Below are positions 7,362 through 14,836 of a DNA stretch of 18,232 bases, piece after piece. How positions within the stretch are numbered: position 1 is the first letter of the stretch; each line of letters opens with the position of its first letter. Source of the stretch: Actinomycetota bacterium (GTDB lineage: Bacteria; Actinomycetota; Actinomycetes; Actinomycetales; Microbacteriaceae); contig WLNS01000012.1 in assembly GCA_009699665.1 (NCBI GenBank), forward strand, positions 1 through 18,232, read 5' to 3'. The notes under the pieces were generated by a model, which was given only the letters and a program-made list of their open reading frames with translations, made no database searches and had not been told where the DNA came from. Made by a program: the position numbers and the translations under genes.

Positions 7362-9056
7362 TTACCCGGTAATCGCTCCCAGAGAAGCGGAGTGCACCAG
7401 TTTGGAGTACTTCGCCAAGACGCCACGTGTGTAGCGCTGAGGGAGCGGTTGCCAGCTTTGTCGGCGGCTTGCGATCTCTTCTTCATCAACCAGTAAGTCG
7501 AGAGTCCGAGTCGCGATATCGACCCGTATCAGATCACCATCGCGCAAAAGCCCGATGGGTCCACCATCGTGTGCTTCTGGGGCTATATGGCCAATACACA
7601 GTCCGGTTGTGCCGCCTGAGAATCGACCGTCTGTTAATAGTAGAACATCTTTGCCGAGCCCGGCACCTTTTATGGCCGCCGTGATGGCGAGCATCTCACG
7701 CATTCCGGGCCCACCCTTGGGCCCCTCGTAGCGAATCACGATCGCGTCGCCGGCAACAATCGCGCCCTCGGTAAGAGCATCCATGGCCGCCCGCTCGCGC
7801 TCGAACACCCGAGCCGGACCCTCAAAGATTTCGAGGTCGAAGCCAGCCGTCTTCACGACGGCCCCCTCGGGCGCCAGCGTTCCTCGAAGAATAGTAATTC
7901 CGCCGTTATGGTGCAGCGGGTTATCGAGGGTGCGAATCACCTCACCGTCGACGGGCATGATCTTCATGTCGTCGAGGTTCTCTGCCAACGTCTTTCCGGT
8001 CACGGTGAGGGCGTCACCGTGCAGCAGACCCGCGTCGAGCAGGGCCTTCATCACCACGGGCACCCCGCCCACGCGGTCAACGTCGTTCATCACGTACTTA
8101 CCGAACGGCTTGAGGTCGGCAATGTGCGGAACCTTGTCGTTGATGCGGTTGAAGTCGTCGAGATTCAATTCGACCTCGGCTTCGTGCGCTATCGCAAGCA
8201 GGTGCAACACGGCATTGGTTGAGCCGCCAAAGGCCATGAGAACAGCGATGGCGTTTTCGAACGCCTTCTTGGTCAGGATGTCGCGGGCCGTGATGCCCAG
8301 ACGAATCAGGTTCACGACGGCCTCGCCCGAACGGTGCGCAAAATAATCGCGCCGACGATCGGCGCTGGGCGGTGCGGCAGAACCCGGCAAGCTCATGCCG
8401 AGCGCCTCAGCAATAGACGCCATTGTGTTGGCGGTGTACATGCCGCCACAGGCACCCTCACCGGGACAAATCGCTCGTTCAATAAGGTCGAGGTCTGCTT
8501 CGCTCATCGTGCCGGCTTTGCAGGCACCCACCGCCTCGAAGGCATCAATAATGGTCACGTTCTTTTCGGTGCCATCGCTCAAGCGCACCCAGCCCGGTGC
8601 AATCGAGCCGGCATACAAGAAAACCGCTGCGAGGTCGAGGCGCGCTGCCGCCATCAGCATGCCCGGCAGCGACTTGTCGCAGCCGGCGAGCAGCACCGAA
8701 CCGTCGAGGCGCTCGGCCTGCATAACGACCTCAACCGAGTCGGCGATGACCTCGCGCGAGACGAGCGAAAAGTGCATTCCCTCGTGGCCCATCGCGATGC
8801 CGTCGGACACCGAGACGGTGCCAAACTGCATCGGGTAGCCGCCACCGGCGTGCACGCCCTCTTTGCTGGCTCGTGCCAATCGATCAAGACTCAAGTTGCA
8901 CGGCGTGATCTCGTTCCACGAACTCGCGATGCCGATCTGAGGCTTGTGCCAGTCTTCATCACCCATGCCGACAGCGCGGAGCATTCCGCGGTGTGGTGCC
9001 TTTTCAATGCCGTCGGTGACGTCGCGGCTGCGGGGCTTCATGTCGATGTCTGCCAT
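7362..9056 (-). CDS. ilvD: Dihydroxy-acid dehydratase
   Basis: IlvD dehydrates 2,3-dihydroxyisovalerate and 2,3-dihydroxy-3-methylvalerate to the keto acids with an Fe-S cluster. With the ATG at 9056 the protein is 564 aa, normal for the family. The cluster-ligand cysteines are visible as C53 (NEITPCNL), C126 (LAGCDKSLPG) and C203 (GACGGMYTANTM). The metal/substrate motif SVSDGI and K128 in CDKS are also present. An in-frame ATG at 9113 would add 19 residues with no family resemblance. I prefer 9056, where TAGACT stands seven bases before ATG, suggesting a leaderless transcript. This is the first gene of the minus-strand block, and a divergent TIM-barrel gene starts 142 bases away. If the transcript is leaderless, attenuation by a leader peptide is excluded at this promoter. 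Confidence 0.96.
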   Translation of the reverse strand: MADIDMKPRSRDVTDGIEKAPHRGMLRAVGMGDEDWHKPQIGIASSWNEITPCNLSLDRLARASKEGVHAGGGYPMQFGTVSVSDGIAMGHEGMHFSLVSREVIADSVEVVMQAERLDGSVLLAGCDKSLPGMLMAAARLDLAAVFLYAGSIAPGWVRLSDGTEKNVTIIDAFEAVGACKAGTMSEADLDLIERAICPGEGACGGMYTANTMASIAEALGMSLPGSAAPPSADRRRDYFAHRSGEAVVNLIRLGITARDILTKKAFENAIAVLMAFGGSTNAVLHLLAIAHEAEVELNLDDFNRINDKVPHIADLKPFGKYVMNDVDRVGGVPVVMKALLDAGLLHGDALTVTGKTLAENLDDMKIMPVDGEVIRTLDNPLHHNGGITILRGTLAPEGAVVKTAGFDLEIFEGPARVFERERAAMDALTEGAIVAGDAIVIRYEGPKGGPGMREMLAITAAIKGAGLGKDVLLLTDGRFSGGTTGLCIGHIAPEAHDGGPIGLLRDGDLIRVDIATRTLDLLVDEEEIASRRQSWQPLPQRYTRGVLAKYSKLVHSASLGAITG

Positions 9057-9063
9057 GTTCCCC

Positions 9064-9069
9064 AGTCTA
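9064..9069 (-). promoter_or_regulatory. Probable -10 hexamer of ilvD (TAGACT), leaderless arrangement
   Basis: TAGACT ends seven bases before the ilvD ATG, so transcription would start at or next to the start codon. The intervening GGGGAAC is too close to the ATG for a good Shine-Dalgarno. A recognisable -35 box is absent, as is common in actinobacteria. Confidence 0.5.
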
Positions 9070-9093
9070 CGACCGCGCGCTGATTCAAGGAAT

Positions 9094-9110
9094 TTCATGT
9101 CGACGGTGAA
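9094..9110. promoter_or_regulatory. Imperfect palindrome between ilvD and the TIM-barrel gene
   Basis: TTCA and TGAA flank the perfect palindrome GTCGAC, with spacers of one and two bases. It lies just upstream of the expected -35 position of ilvD, where an operator could act. The palindrome is short and asymmetric, and no regulator gene is adjacent, so it may be chance. Confidence 0.15.
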
Positions 9111-9183
9111 CAATGCGTGACTTTTGCCCTAACTCTTTTCAACATGCGTGGCAAACACTCAGGAAGTGCAAAGGTGCCCCCGG

Positions 9184-9189
9184 TAGCGT
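9184..9189 (+). promoter_or_regulatory. Possible -10 hexamer (TAGCGT) of the TIM-barrel gene
   Basis: TAGCGT ends nine bases before the first ATG at 9199, with a second in-frame ATG immediately after. This would give a leader of only a few bases. No good ribosome-binding site is visible, so initiation is probably leaderless or nearly so. Confidence 0.4.
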
Positions 9190-9198
9190 GGAAACATA

Positions 9199-10041
9199 AT
9201 GATGAAAATCGGCATGAGCACCTCGTGTGTCTACCCCTTGTCCGCCGACGAAGGCTTTCGCTTCGCCTCGCTTGCCGGTTATGACGGCGTCGAAGTAATG
9301 GTGACTCGCGAAGCCTCAACACAAACTGCCGATGGCTTGCGCCGCATGATGGACACCCATCAGATGCCCGTGCTTTCTATCCACGCACCCGTGCTGTTGC
9401 TCACCCACTTTGTGTGGGGGCGCGATCCGCAGATCAAGCTTGAGAAGGCTGCCGAGCTGGCTGCCGAGGTGGGTGCCTCCACCGTTGTGGTGCATCCGCC
9501 GTTCCGCTGGCAGTCCACTTATGCCGAGCGCTTTCTTGAGATCGTGCGCCAGACGGGCAACAACACCGGGGTGAGCATCGCGGTCGAAAACATGTTCCCG
9601 TGGAAGGTGCGCAATTCGTCGATGCAGGCGTACGCCCCCGGTGCCGATCCTCGCGACTTTGACTGCGACGCCATCACGCTCGACTTCTCACACGCCTCAC
9701 TCTCGGGCCACGACGCGCTCGAGCTCACGCACGCCTACGGCGAGCGCTTGCGTCACGTGCACCTGTGTGACGGTGCAGCAGCGGCCGACGACAACCGCAT
9801 CTTCGACGAGCACCTGCTGCCCGGCGAAGGACGCCAACCGGTGGCCGAAGTTTTGCGCCACCTGGCCGATACCAACTGGGATGGCCACATCGTGGCCGAG
9901 GTGAACACCCGTAAGGCCAAGTCCGAAGCTGAGCGACTCGACCTTTTGTTGCGCACGCTCGAATTTGCGCGCGAGCACACGGCCCCTGCTCCCGACGACG
10001 TCGCCATCGCGTCTGGTGTCGCGCTCGTGCCTTCGATTTAG
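9199..10041 (+). CDS. Sugar phosphate isomerase/epimerase-like TIM-barrel protein
   Basis: This 280-aa protein has the xylose-isomerase-like (AP endonuclease 2) TIM-barrel pattern. Candidate metal ligands follow the usual strand ends: H62 (SIHAPV), H99 (VVHPP), E130 (AVENMFPW), D162 and H165 (LDFSHAS), H188 (VHLCDG), D203 and H205 (DEHLLPGEG) and E234 (AEVNT). In this family they bind a divalent metal, and the members act as sugar isomerases, epimerases or endonucleases. The LPGEG segment near the seventh strand is typical of the sugar/inosose-type branch. The substrate cannot be named, and no sugar genes adjoin it. Start ATG 9199 or 9202 cannot be separated. It is divergent from ilvD over 142 bases and is followed after 45 bases by a small membrane gene with its own ribosome-binding site. 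Confidence 0.85.
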   Translation: MMKIGMSTSCVYPLSADEGFRFASLAGYDGVEVMVTREASTQTADGLRRMMDTHQMPVLSIHAPVLLLTHFVWGRDPQIKLEKAAELAAEVGASTVVVHPPFRWQSTYAERFLEIVRQTGNNTGVSIAVENMFPWKVRNSSMQAYAPGADPRDFDCDAITLDFSHASLSGHDALELTHAYGERLRHVHLCDGAAAADDNRIFDEHLLPGEGRQPVAEVLRHLADTNWDGHIVAEVNTRKAKSEAERLDLLLRTLEFAREHTAPAPDDVAIASGVALVPSI

Positions 10042-10075
10042 CCCGCGTCGCGAACAACCGGTAGCCTTATTTATC

Positions 10076-10081
10076 AGGAGG
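10076..10081 (+). promoter_or_regulatory. Strong ribosome-binding site of the 71-aa membrane gene
   Basis: AGGAGG stands five bases before the ATG at 10087. A TAGCCT hexamer at 10062-10067 could be the -10, giving a short leader that contains this site. Confidence 0.7.
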
Positions 10082-10086
10082 CTTCC

Positions 10087-10302
10087 ATGCGCAAGTTCTT
10101 ATTCAACGGCGGTGTGTTGGGTGCCCTCTTTGGTGGCATTTCGGCCGTTCGGGCTACAGCCAAAGGACCCCGCGACTGGCGTGTCGGTCTGATCTGGCTC
10201 GGTTGGGGCATCTCAGTGACGCTCGCCGTTTTGGCCGTGCGCGACGAAGCCCGTGAAGCACGTGAGCAAGCGGAACTGGAAGGTTATGGTTATGACGACT
10301 AA
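10087..10302 (+). CDS. Small membrane protein of unknown function
   Basis: The 71-aa product begins MRKFLFNGGVLGALFGG, has one weakly hydrophobic N-terminal stretch (about 5-20) and one clear transmembrane segment (about 33-50), and ends in a charged helix rich in Glu, Arg and Ala (DEAREAREQAELEG) that could be a short coiled coil in the cytoplasm. I recognise no family. A near-perfect Shine-Dalgarno (AGGAGG) supports the start, so it is very probably translated despite its size. Its last 11 bases overlap the start of the next membrane gene, which points to coupled translation and perhaps a physical partnership of the two products. Confidence 0.75.
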   Translation: MRKFLFNGGVLGALFGGISAVRATAKGPRDWRVGLIWLGWGISVTLAVLAVRDEAREAREQAELEGYGYDD

Positions 10303-10996
10303 TTCAACAACTTCTTCGGGGAATCCGTCGAGCAAGCTGCTCACGTGGCTGCCGAAGCACATTGAAATCATTGTCGTCACTCTGTTGGGCCTCGTTTCCG
10401 TTGCCACCGCGTACACGTCGTTTCAGGCGTCGCTCTATGACTCGCAAATGGCCGGGTCTTACGCCTTGGGACAGAACTACAAGACCGAAGCGGAATCGAT
10501 GTACCTCGAAGCGAATCAGCAGTACGTGCAAGATGCGCAAACGCTTCTTCGCCTCGACGAATTGCGCGTTGATGTGCAGTTCGGTGATGCGGCCACCGCC
10601 GCTCTCGCGCAGGCCAAGGTCGACGCTATTTACACGTCATCGGTGAGCGACACATTCGCCGCCGCTATCGCCAGCGCCGATGCTGCCAACGCTGGGAACC
10701 CCGAGACGTACACGTCGGCCCAGGATGACAAGGCTTATCTGGCGGAACTCTTTGATCCCTACCAAGAGAAGGTCACCGCTGCTGACGAAAAGTTGGCCCT
10801 GGGTGACCGCTACAACGGCCTCGGTGACCAGCTGACCCTGTACACAGTTCTGATGGCCCTGTCGCTCTTCCTGCTCGGTGTTGCCGCGGTGCTCAAGAAG
10901 TTCCGCATGCAAATTCTCATCATTGCAGTATCGATGGTGATCTTCACCTTCGCCGCAGTGCTCACCGCAATGGTGCCGTTCGTCTCCCTCGGATGA
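10292..10996 (+). CDS. Three-helix membrane protein with a long helical soluble domain
   Basis: The 234-aa product has a short hydrophilic N-terminus, a transmembrane segment at about 24-42, a roughly 140-residue Ala/Glu/Asp/Gln-rich region (about 43-181) predicted by eye to be helical, and two more transmembrane segments at about 182-201 and 207-229. Segments such as TSFQASLYDSQMAGSY and YLEANQQYVQDAQTLLRLDE suggest helical packing. The layout resembles uncharacterised bacterial membrane proteins of the DUF4337 kind, a resemblance of architecture only. I chose ATG 10292 because AAGG lies eight bases upstream and it overlaps the upstream 71-aa gene by 11 bases; GTG 10253 and ATG 10286 are alternatives. 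No catalytic motif or signal peptidase site is visible. Confidence 0.75.
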   Translation: MTTNSTTSSGNPSSKLLTWLPKHIEIIVVTLLGLVSVATAYTSFQASLYDSQMAGSYALGQNYKTEAESMYLEANQQYVQDAQTLLRLDELRVDVQFGDAATAALAQAKVDAIYTSSVSDTFAAAIASADAANAGNPETYTSAQDDKAYLAELFDPYQEKVTAADEKLALGDRYNGLGDQLTLYTVLMALSLFLLGVAAVLKKFRMQILIIAVSMVIFTFAAVLTAMVPFVSLG

Positions 10997-11045
10997 TTCT
11001 TGGCGAGCAAACCGCTGAGCCCGGCAAGAGCACAGATCACGGGCG

Positions 11046-11051
11046 TATCGT
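11046..11051 (+). promoter_or_regulatory. Probable -10 hexamer (TATCGT) of the SOUL gene, leaderless
   Basis: TATCGT ends six bases before the ATG at 11058, and the bases between (AGAGGC) are too close for a normal ribosome-binding site. This matches the spacing seen at the ATPase and lipoprotein genes. Confidence 0.45.
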
Positions 11052-11057
11052 AGAGGC

Positions 11058-11570
11058 ATGACAGAACGCCAGCCCTTCAGTGTTGTTGAATCTCGAGACG
11101 GTTACGAGATTCGCGATTACCCCGAGTCACGCCTTGCCCAGGTTGACATGCGGGCCAGTTTCGCGTCCGCCGGCAACATGGCGTTCGGGTCGCTCATCCG
11201 CTACATCAGCGGGGGTAACACCAGATCGCAACGCATTCCCATGACAGCACCCGTGCTTCAAGAGGCATCGCCTCAAGACACATTTCTGGTGAGCTTTGTC
11301 ATGCCCGCCGACATGACCGACGCAACAATGCCCGTTCCCGACGATTCACGCGTGCACATGGTCACGGTGCCGGCACGACGCATGGCTGTGCTGGGATTTC
11401 ACGGCGGATGGAACGAACGGCGATATCACGAGAAAGTTGACTCACTTCTCGCTGCACTCACACGCGACAATCGCGAGTGGCACGGCGAAGTGGCGTACGC
11501 ACGATTTGATCCGCCATGGAAACCAGGCTTCTTAAAGTACAACGAAGTGCTGGTTGAACTCGCCAGGTAG
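11058..11570 (+). CDS. SOUL-family putative heme-binding protein
   Basis: The 170-aa protein matches the SOUL/HBP family along its whole length: YEIRDYP (15-21), FGSLIRYISGGN (43-54), IPMTAPVLQE near 60-69, SFVMP, the late segment VPARRMAVLGFHGG, and the ending ARFDPPWKPGFLKYNEVLVEL. Eukaryotic members bind heme or tetrapyrroles; bacterial members are mostly uncharacterised, and their heme binding is often inferred. There is no signal peptide, so it is probably cytoplasmic. It probably starts from a leaderless mRNA, since TATCGT stands six bases before the ATG. The MFS transporter gene begins within its last 17 bases, so the two are very likely co-expressed. Whether this one binds heme cannot be read from the sequence. 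Confidence 0.93.
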   Translation: MTERQPFSVVESRDGYEIRDYPESRLAQVDMRASFASAGNMAFGSLIRYISGGNTRSQRIPMTAPVLQEASPQDTFLVSFVMPADMTDATMPVPDDSRVHMVTVPARRMAVLGFHGGWNERRYHEKVDSLLAALTRDNREWHGEVAYARFDPPWKPGFLKYNEVLVELAR

Positions 11571-12900
11571 CGCGGCCAAGAGACGCACGTTTGTCGATCT
11601 CACCCCGCTTCGTCTCTCACCCGCCTTTGCCCGGCTCTGGTTTAGCGCGCTGCTGACCGGTCTGGGAATCCAGGTCACCATCGTTGCGGTGGGCCTGCAG
11701 CTGTATGCCATCACACACGACACCCTGGCGGTGGCCCTGGTCGGCGGCGTAGCTCTGATCCCGGCAACCATCGCGGCACCCCTGGCGGGAATGATGGCCG
11801 ACGCTTTTGATCGTCGAAAGCTTCTCATCGTTCTGGCCATCATGCTTTTTTCTTCAACCATGGGACTACTCGTGCTCACCGTTGTTGACGTCAGTCTTGA
11901 TGCCGCCGGTGGCCACGTGTGGATATGGCCGTACTACGTGTTCACCACCCTTGGGGCCATGTCGGGTATCGCGATTGGGGCCACCCGAAGCGCGATCGTG
12001 CCGCGTATTCTGCCGCGCGAACTCGTCGCACCGGCAAGCGCCCTCAACGGGCTCTCGATGGGCGCGCAGGTGATGGTCGGGCCAGCCATTGCCGGCGTTC
12101 TTGCAGCCACCGTAGGTTTTGAGTGGACGTTCGTGATCGACCTGGTGTTGAGTGCGGCGGCGTTCCTCGGCATCGCCCTGCTGCCCGCCCTGCCGCCACT
12201 CAGCGACGTGGTCCGGCCAGGCTGGAAGTCGCTCAAGCAAAGCATTCGCTTTCTGCGCGGTGTGCCGCAGATTACGAGTGGGTTTGTTGCCGACATTCTG
12301 GCCATGACGTTCGGCCGACCGTATGTGTTGCTGCCGGCGGTGGCAGCCGGTCTCATCGGTGGTGGCCCTATCACGGTGGGTCTGATCATGTCGGCCGGCG
12401 CCGCCGGTACTTTTCTCACGGGTCTGTTCAGTGGGCCAGTCAAACACGTGCGTCGTCAGGGGCTCGTGATTGGTCGGGCCATTCAGTTCTATGGCCTCTT
12501 CGTGGTGCTCTTCGGGCTTGTCCTATTGCTGGTGAGCCTCGACGTACTTCCTCGCGGCGGGCTGGCCTTCGACAGTGTGAGCATCGTTCCTCTCGTGCTT
12601 GGCTGCCTTGCCTTCGTGGGCATGGGCGCTTCCGACGAAGTCTCCGCCATCTTTCGCACCTCGATGTTGCTGACCGATGTTCCCGATGAAATCCGCGGTC
12701 GCATGCAGGGCTTCTTTTTTGCCGTGGTCAACGGCGGTCCCCGGCTCGGTGACGTCTATGCCGGAACCTTCGCCGGCCTCGTCACACTCTGGTTTCCGCC
12801 GTTCGCTGGTGGCTTCGTGATTGTGATCGCGATGGGGCTCATTCTGCGACTCACCCCCGCACTACGCACCTACGTCTTTGACGGCGCCGTTCCCCGGTAG
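11554..12900 (+). CDS. MFS transporter, EntS-like (MFS_3) exporter type
   Basis: The 448-aa protein is an integral membrane carrier with about 12 transmembrane segments and little else. The loop after the second helix carries the MFS signature AGMMADAFDRRK (79-90). The repeat half is marked by segments such as RMQGFFFAVVNGGPRLGD near the end. The overall pattern is like EntS-type exporters and permeases annotated MFS_3; the substrate is unknown. The start must be the TTG at 11554: a stop lies seven codons upstream in frame, and the next usable codon is inside the first membrane helix. The TTG lies within the SOUL gene, overlapping it by 17 bases, with no good ribosome-binding site, so translation probably depends on coupling. 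The stop codon is part of the shared hairpin at 12892-12921. Confidence 0.9.
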   Translation: MNSPGSAAKRRTFVDLTPLRLSPAFARLWFSALLTGLGIQVTIVAVGLQLYAITHDTLAVALVGGVALIPATIAAPLAGMMADAFDRRKLLIVLAIMLFSSTMGLLVLTVVDVSLDAAGGHVWIWPYYVFTTLGAMSGIAIGATRSAIVPRILPRELVAPASALNGLSMGAQVMVGPAIAGVLAATVGFEWTFVIDLVLSAAAFLGIALLPALPPLSDVVRPGWKSLKQSIRFLRGVPQITSGFVADILAMTFGRPYVLLPAVAAGLIGGGPITVGLIMSAGAAGTFLTGLFSGPVKHVRRQGLVIGRAIQFYGLFVVLFGLVLLLVSLDVLPRGGLAFDSVSIVPLVLGCLAFVGMGASDEVSAIFRTSMLLTDVPDEIRGRMQGFFFAVVNGGPRLGDVYAGTFAGLVTLWFPPFAGGFVIVIAMGLILRLTPALRTYVFDGAVPR

Positions 12901-12921
12901 TTAAGCGTCACTTAACCGGGG
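12892..12921. terminator. Hairpin shared by two convergent stop codons, possible bidirectional terminator
   Basis: CCCCGG at 12892 and CCGGGG ending at 12921 pair, and TTAAG (12901-12905) pairs with CTTAA (12911-12915), with a small bulge and a five-base loop CGTCA. The TAG of the MFS gene lies in the left arm, and the stop of the SDR gene lies in the loop. There is no T-run on either side, so intrinsic termination is uncertain, but the position between convergent genes suits it. Confidence 0.5.
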
Positions 12922-13699
12922 GCAAGAACATCTTTGCGGCCACGCGAACAACCATCGCCGTCGGAAGGCGCGACGAGAACCACGCCATGATGCGGTTGCG
13001 TGAACCGACAATGATCGAGGGTCGGGAACGCCGGGAATCAATCTGCCGCATCATCGTGGTCACGACGTCACGCGCCGGTGCCACAGTTCCCGATGCTTTG
13101 CCGCCAGCGACGTCAAAGAATTCAGATTCGGTGGCGCCCGGACTCAGGGCGAATACCCGAACGTTCGGTGACTCGATCTCGCCCCAGACCGCCTCGGTGA
13201 AGGAGCGAACAAATGCCTTCGTTGCCGCGTAGACGGCCATGCCGGGCACTGGCTGGAAAGACGCCGTGCTGGCGATATTGACCACGATGCCAAAGTCGCG
13301 GGCAATCATGCCGGGCAAGAATGCTGCGGTGAGATCGACCAGAGCCGAAACATTAAGGGCAATCTCGTCGCGCACGCGATAGCGATTCTCATTCACAAAT
13401 CGACTGAGCGTGCCAAACCCCGCGTTGTTGATGAGAATGTCAATCTGCGTTCGAGTAGAACGGAGGTTGCCTTCTAATTCGGCGGCCGCATTCGCCGCAC
13501 TCAAGTCGTGGCGCACAACAACGACGTTGACTCTTGCGTGGTCGCGGATTTCTGACGCAAGGGCGTCGAGACGATCTTTTCGTCGAGCCACAAGAACAAC
13601 GTTTGCGCCACGGGCAGCAAGGGCGATGGCAAACTCAGAACCAATGCCTGAACTTGCCCCGGTGATGAGTGCCGTCTTGCCGGTCAGATCACGAGTCAT
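12908..13699 (-). CDS. Short-chain dehydrogenase/reductase (classical SDR)
   Basis: The 263-aa protein is a classical NAD(P)-dependent oxidoreductase. The cofactor motif TGASSGIG is at 13-20, the R39/R40 pair after the second strand suggests NADP, NNAG is at 91-94, N116 is in place, and the catalytic S144, Y157 and K161 are found in NIASTASF and YAATKAF. The region after the SPGAT segment is followed by a C-terminal hydrophobic stretch (about 235-258, IMAWFSSRLPTAMVVRVAAK) that may lie on the membrane, as in the DltE/YqjQ-like branch. The substrate cannot be deduced. Start ATG 13699 has AAGGA eight bases upstream, and a TAGACT hexamer at 13742-13747 is a likely -10. It converges on the MFS gene with seven bases between the stops. 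Confidence 0.92.
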   Translation of the reverse strand: MTRDLTGKTALITGASSGIGSEFAIALAARGANVVLVARRKDRLDALASEIRDHARVNVVVVRHDLSAANAAAELEGNLRSTRTQIDILINNAGFGTLSRFVNENRYRVRDEIALNVSALVDLTAAFLPGMIARDFGIVVNIASTASFQPVPGMAVYAATKAFVRSFTEAVWGEIESPNVRVFALSPGATESEFFDVAGGKASGTVAPARDVVTTMMRQIDSRRSRPSIIVGSRNRIMAWFSSRLPTAMVVRVAAKMFLPPVK

Positions 13700-13741
13700 G
13701 ACGCATTCCTTCGCCGGCGGCTGTAATTGCGCGCCGACTGC

Positions 13742-13747
13742 AGTCTA
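13742..13747 (-). promoter_or_regulatory. Possible -10 hexamer (TAGACT) of the SDR gene
   Basis: TAGACT lies 42 bases before the ATG, leaving room for a leader with the AAGGA ribosome-binding site at 13707-13711. This contrasts with the leaderless arrangement of ilvD, which uses the same hexamer. Confidence 0.4.
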
Positions 13748-13779
13748 GGCGCACAAACCTAGCCGACCCTGATAAACAA

Positions 13780-14757
13780 CTAGACCGCAGGACGGTTCAG
13801 GGCTTCGGCTATGCGACGCATGGTCTCGGCCCGGTACTCCGGAATAATCTGCCGATGTTCAGGATTGGCCGATTGCACGAGCGAGTTGAATAAGACAATG
13901 CGCCGGTGCAGCAGTAGCAGCGTCATGTCGGTCTCGGTGTAGTCGGGCAGTGGTCGCACAGACTGGTAGCCCTCCAAAAAAGATGCCACCTGGGCGTCGG
14001 TGTCGAGGTAATAGATCGACGTGGCGAGGTCCTGCAACGGCAGGCCGATACCCGAGTCATCGAAGTCAAAAATCGCGAGCGTGTCATCGTGCCACATCAT
14101 GTTCCACGGATGAATGTCTGCGTGAATCGGTTGCACCGTCGCGCGTGCCCGGTGCACGTCAAGCATGGCCTCGATGCGGTCTTTGGCCGTGGCAACCAGA
14201 CGACGCTCATCTTCGGTCAGCATGCTATCTCCCGACAGAAGCACATCGGCGTCGCCCCAGAAGAAGTCTGCGAAGTCGGGCAGCTCGGCGCCGACAGGAA
14301 ACTCGAGACCGCGCGAGCTGCCGTGAAGCCGTGCCATTGCTGCCCCCGCGGCCACTAACTGCTCGTGCGTGGGATTGTCACCCGGTTCCGCACCGTCCAG
14401 CCACGAATACATCACGGCGAGCCGCTCGCACCCGGCCGCTTCGTGCCAGGCCGACGTGACAAAGCCGCCCCCTCGGTTGGCAACGGGTTTGGGGGTGAGC
14501 ACCTCGGTGATTGAACGCACCCAGTGAATCTCGGCATTGAGATTCGCGAGCGTGCGCGGAGAATTCACGTTGATGCGCAGCGCGAACTTTTCGCCACTGT
14601 CGCACGTGACCGCGAACGTTGAATTCAGTTCGTGGTTAATGGACTCGACCCGATGGGCACCCACGTCATACTGAACCAGGATGGCCGCAACACAGTCACC
14701 AAGGCTGGCGACCTGCTGGTCAGCGGTCATGCTGGCAAAGTCGGTCGGCTGCGTCAC
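13780..14757 (-). CDS. Phosphotransferase of the aminoglycoside/choline kinase fold
   Basis: With the GTG at 14757 the protein is 325 aa and has the APH-type kinase layout. The substrate/phosphate motif is HADIHPWN at 212-219 (catalytic D214, metal N219), and the DFD-type metal motif is FDFDDSG (D231). In the N-lobe, LNSTFAV and FALRIN (about 44-63) form the nucleotide pocket, with E76 as a possible salt-bridge partner. It is a small-molecule kinase; antibiotics, homoserine, choline or methylthioribose are possible substrates, and nothing here selects among them, so it should not be read as a resistance gene. ATG 14730 is an alternative start. AAGAAT stands six bases before the GTG, which could be a leaderless promoter. 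It lies 79 bases after the ATPase gene on the same strand. Confidence 0.85.
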   Translation of the reverse strand: MTQPTDFASMTADQQVASLGDCVAAILVQYDVGAHRVESINHELNSTFAVTCDSGEKFALRINVNSPRTLANLNAEIHWVRSITEVLTPKPVANRGGGFVTSAWHEAAGCERLAVMYSWLDGAEPGDNPTHEQLVAAGAAMARLHGSSRGLEFPVGAELPDFADFFWGDADVLLSGDSMLTEDERRLVATAKDRIEAMLDVHRARATVQPIHADIHPWNMMWHDDTLAIFDFDDSGIGLPLQDLATSIYYLDTDAQVASFLEGYQSVRPLPDYTETDMTLLLLHRRIVLFNSLVQSANPEHRQIIPEYRAETMRRIAEALNRPAV

Positions 14758-14836
14758 TTTCCTATTCTTGCGCCCATGCCACCAAGAAGTGAAGAGCGCT
14801 GATGAGCCAGGGCGCGCCGCGGAGACTCGTTCCCTA

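Noticed and set aside
8334..9083. A 249-codon plus-strand open frame opposite ilvD
   Set aside because: Antisense to the conserved cluster-binding part of ilvD, with composition typical of a shadow frame.
9057..9113. Longer IlvD starting at ATG 9113
   Set aside because: The extra 19 residues do not resemble the family, and the likely -10 hexamer lies inside them.
11088..11112. Eight-pair inverted repeat GAATCTCG/CGAGATTC early in the SOUL gene
   Set aside because: It lies in the conserved SRDGYEIR coding segment and is explained by codons for that peptide; no separate function is supported.
13780..14757. Antibiotic-resistance gene
   Set aside because: The HxDxxxxN and DFD motifs only show the APH/choline-kinase fold, which is shared by many housekeeping kinases; no resistance-specific feature or mobile context is present.
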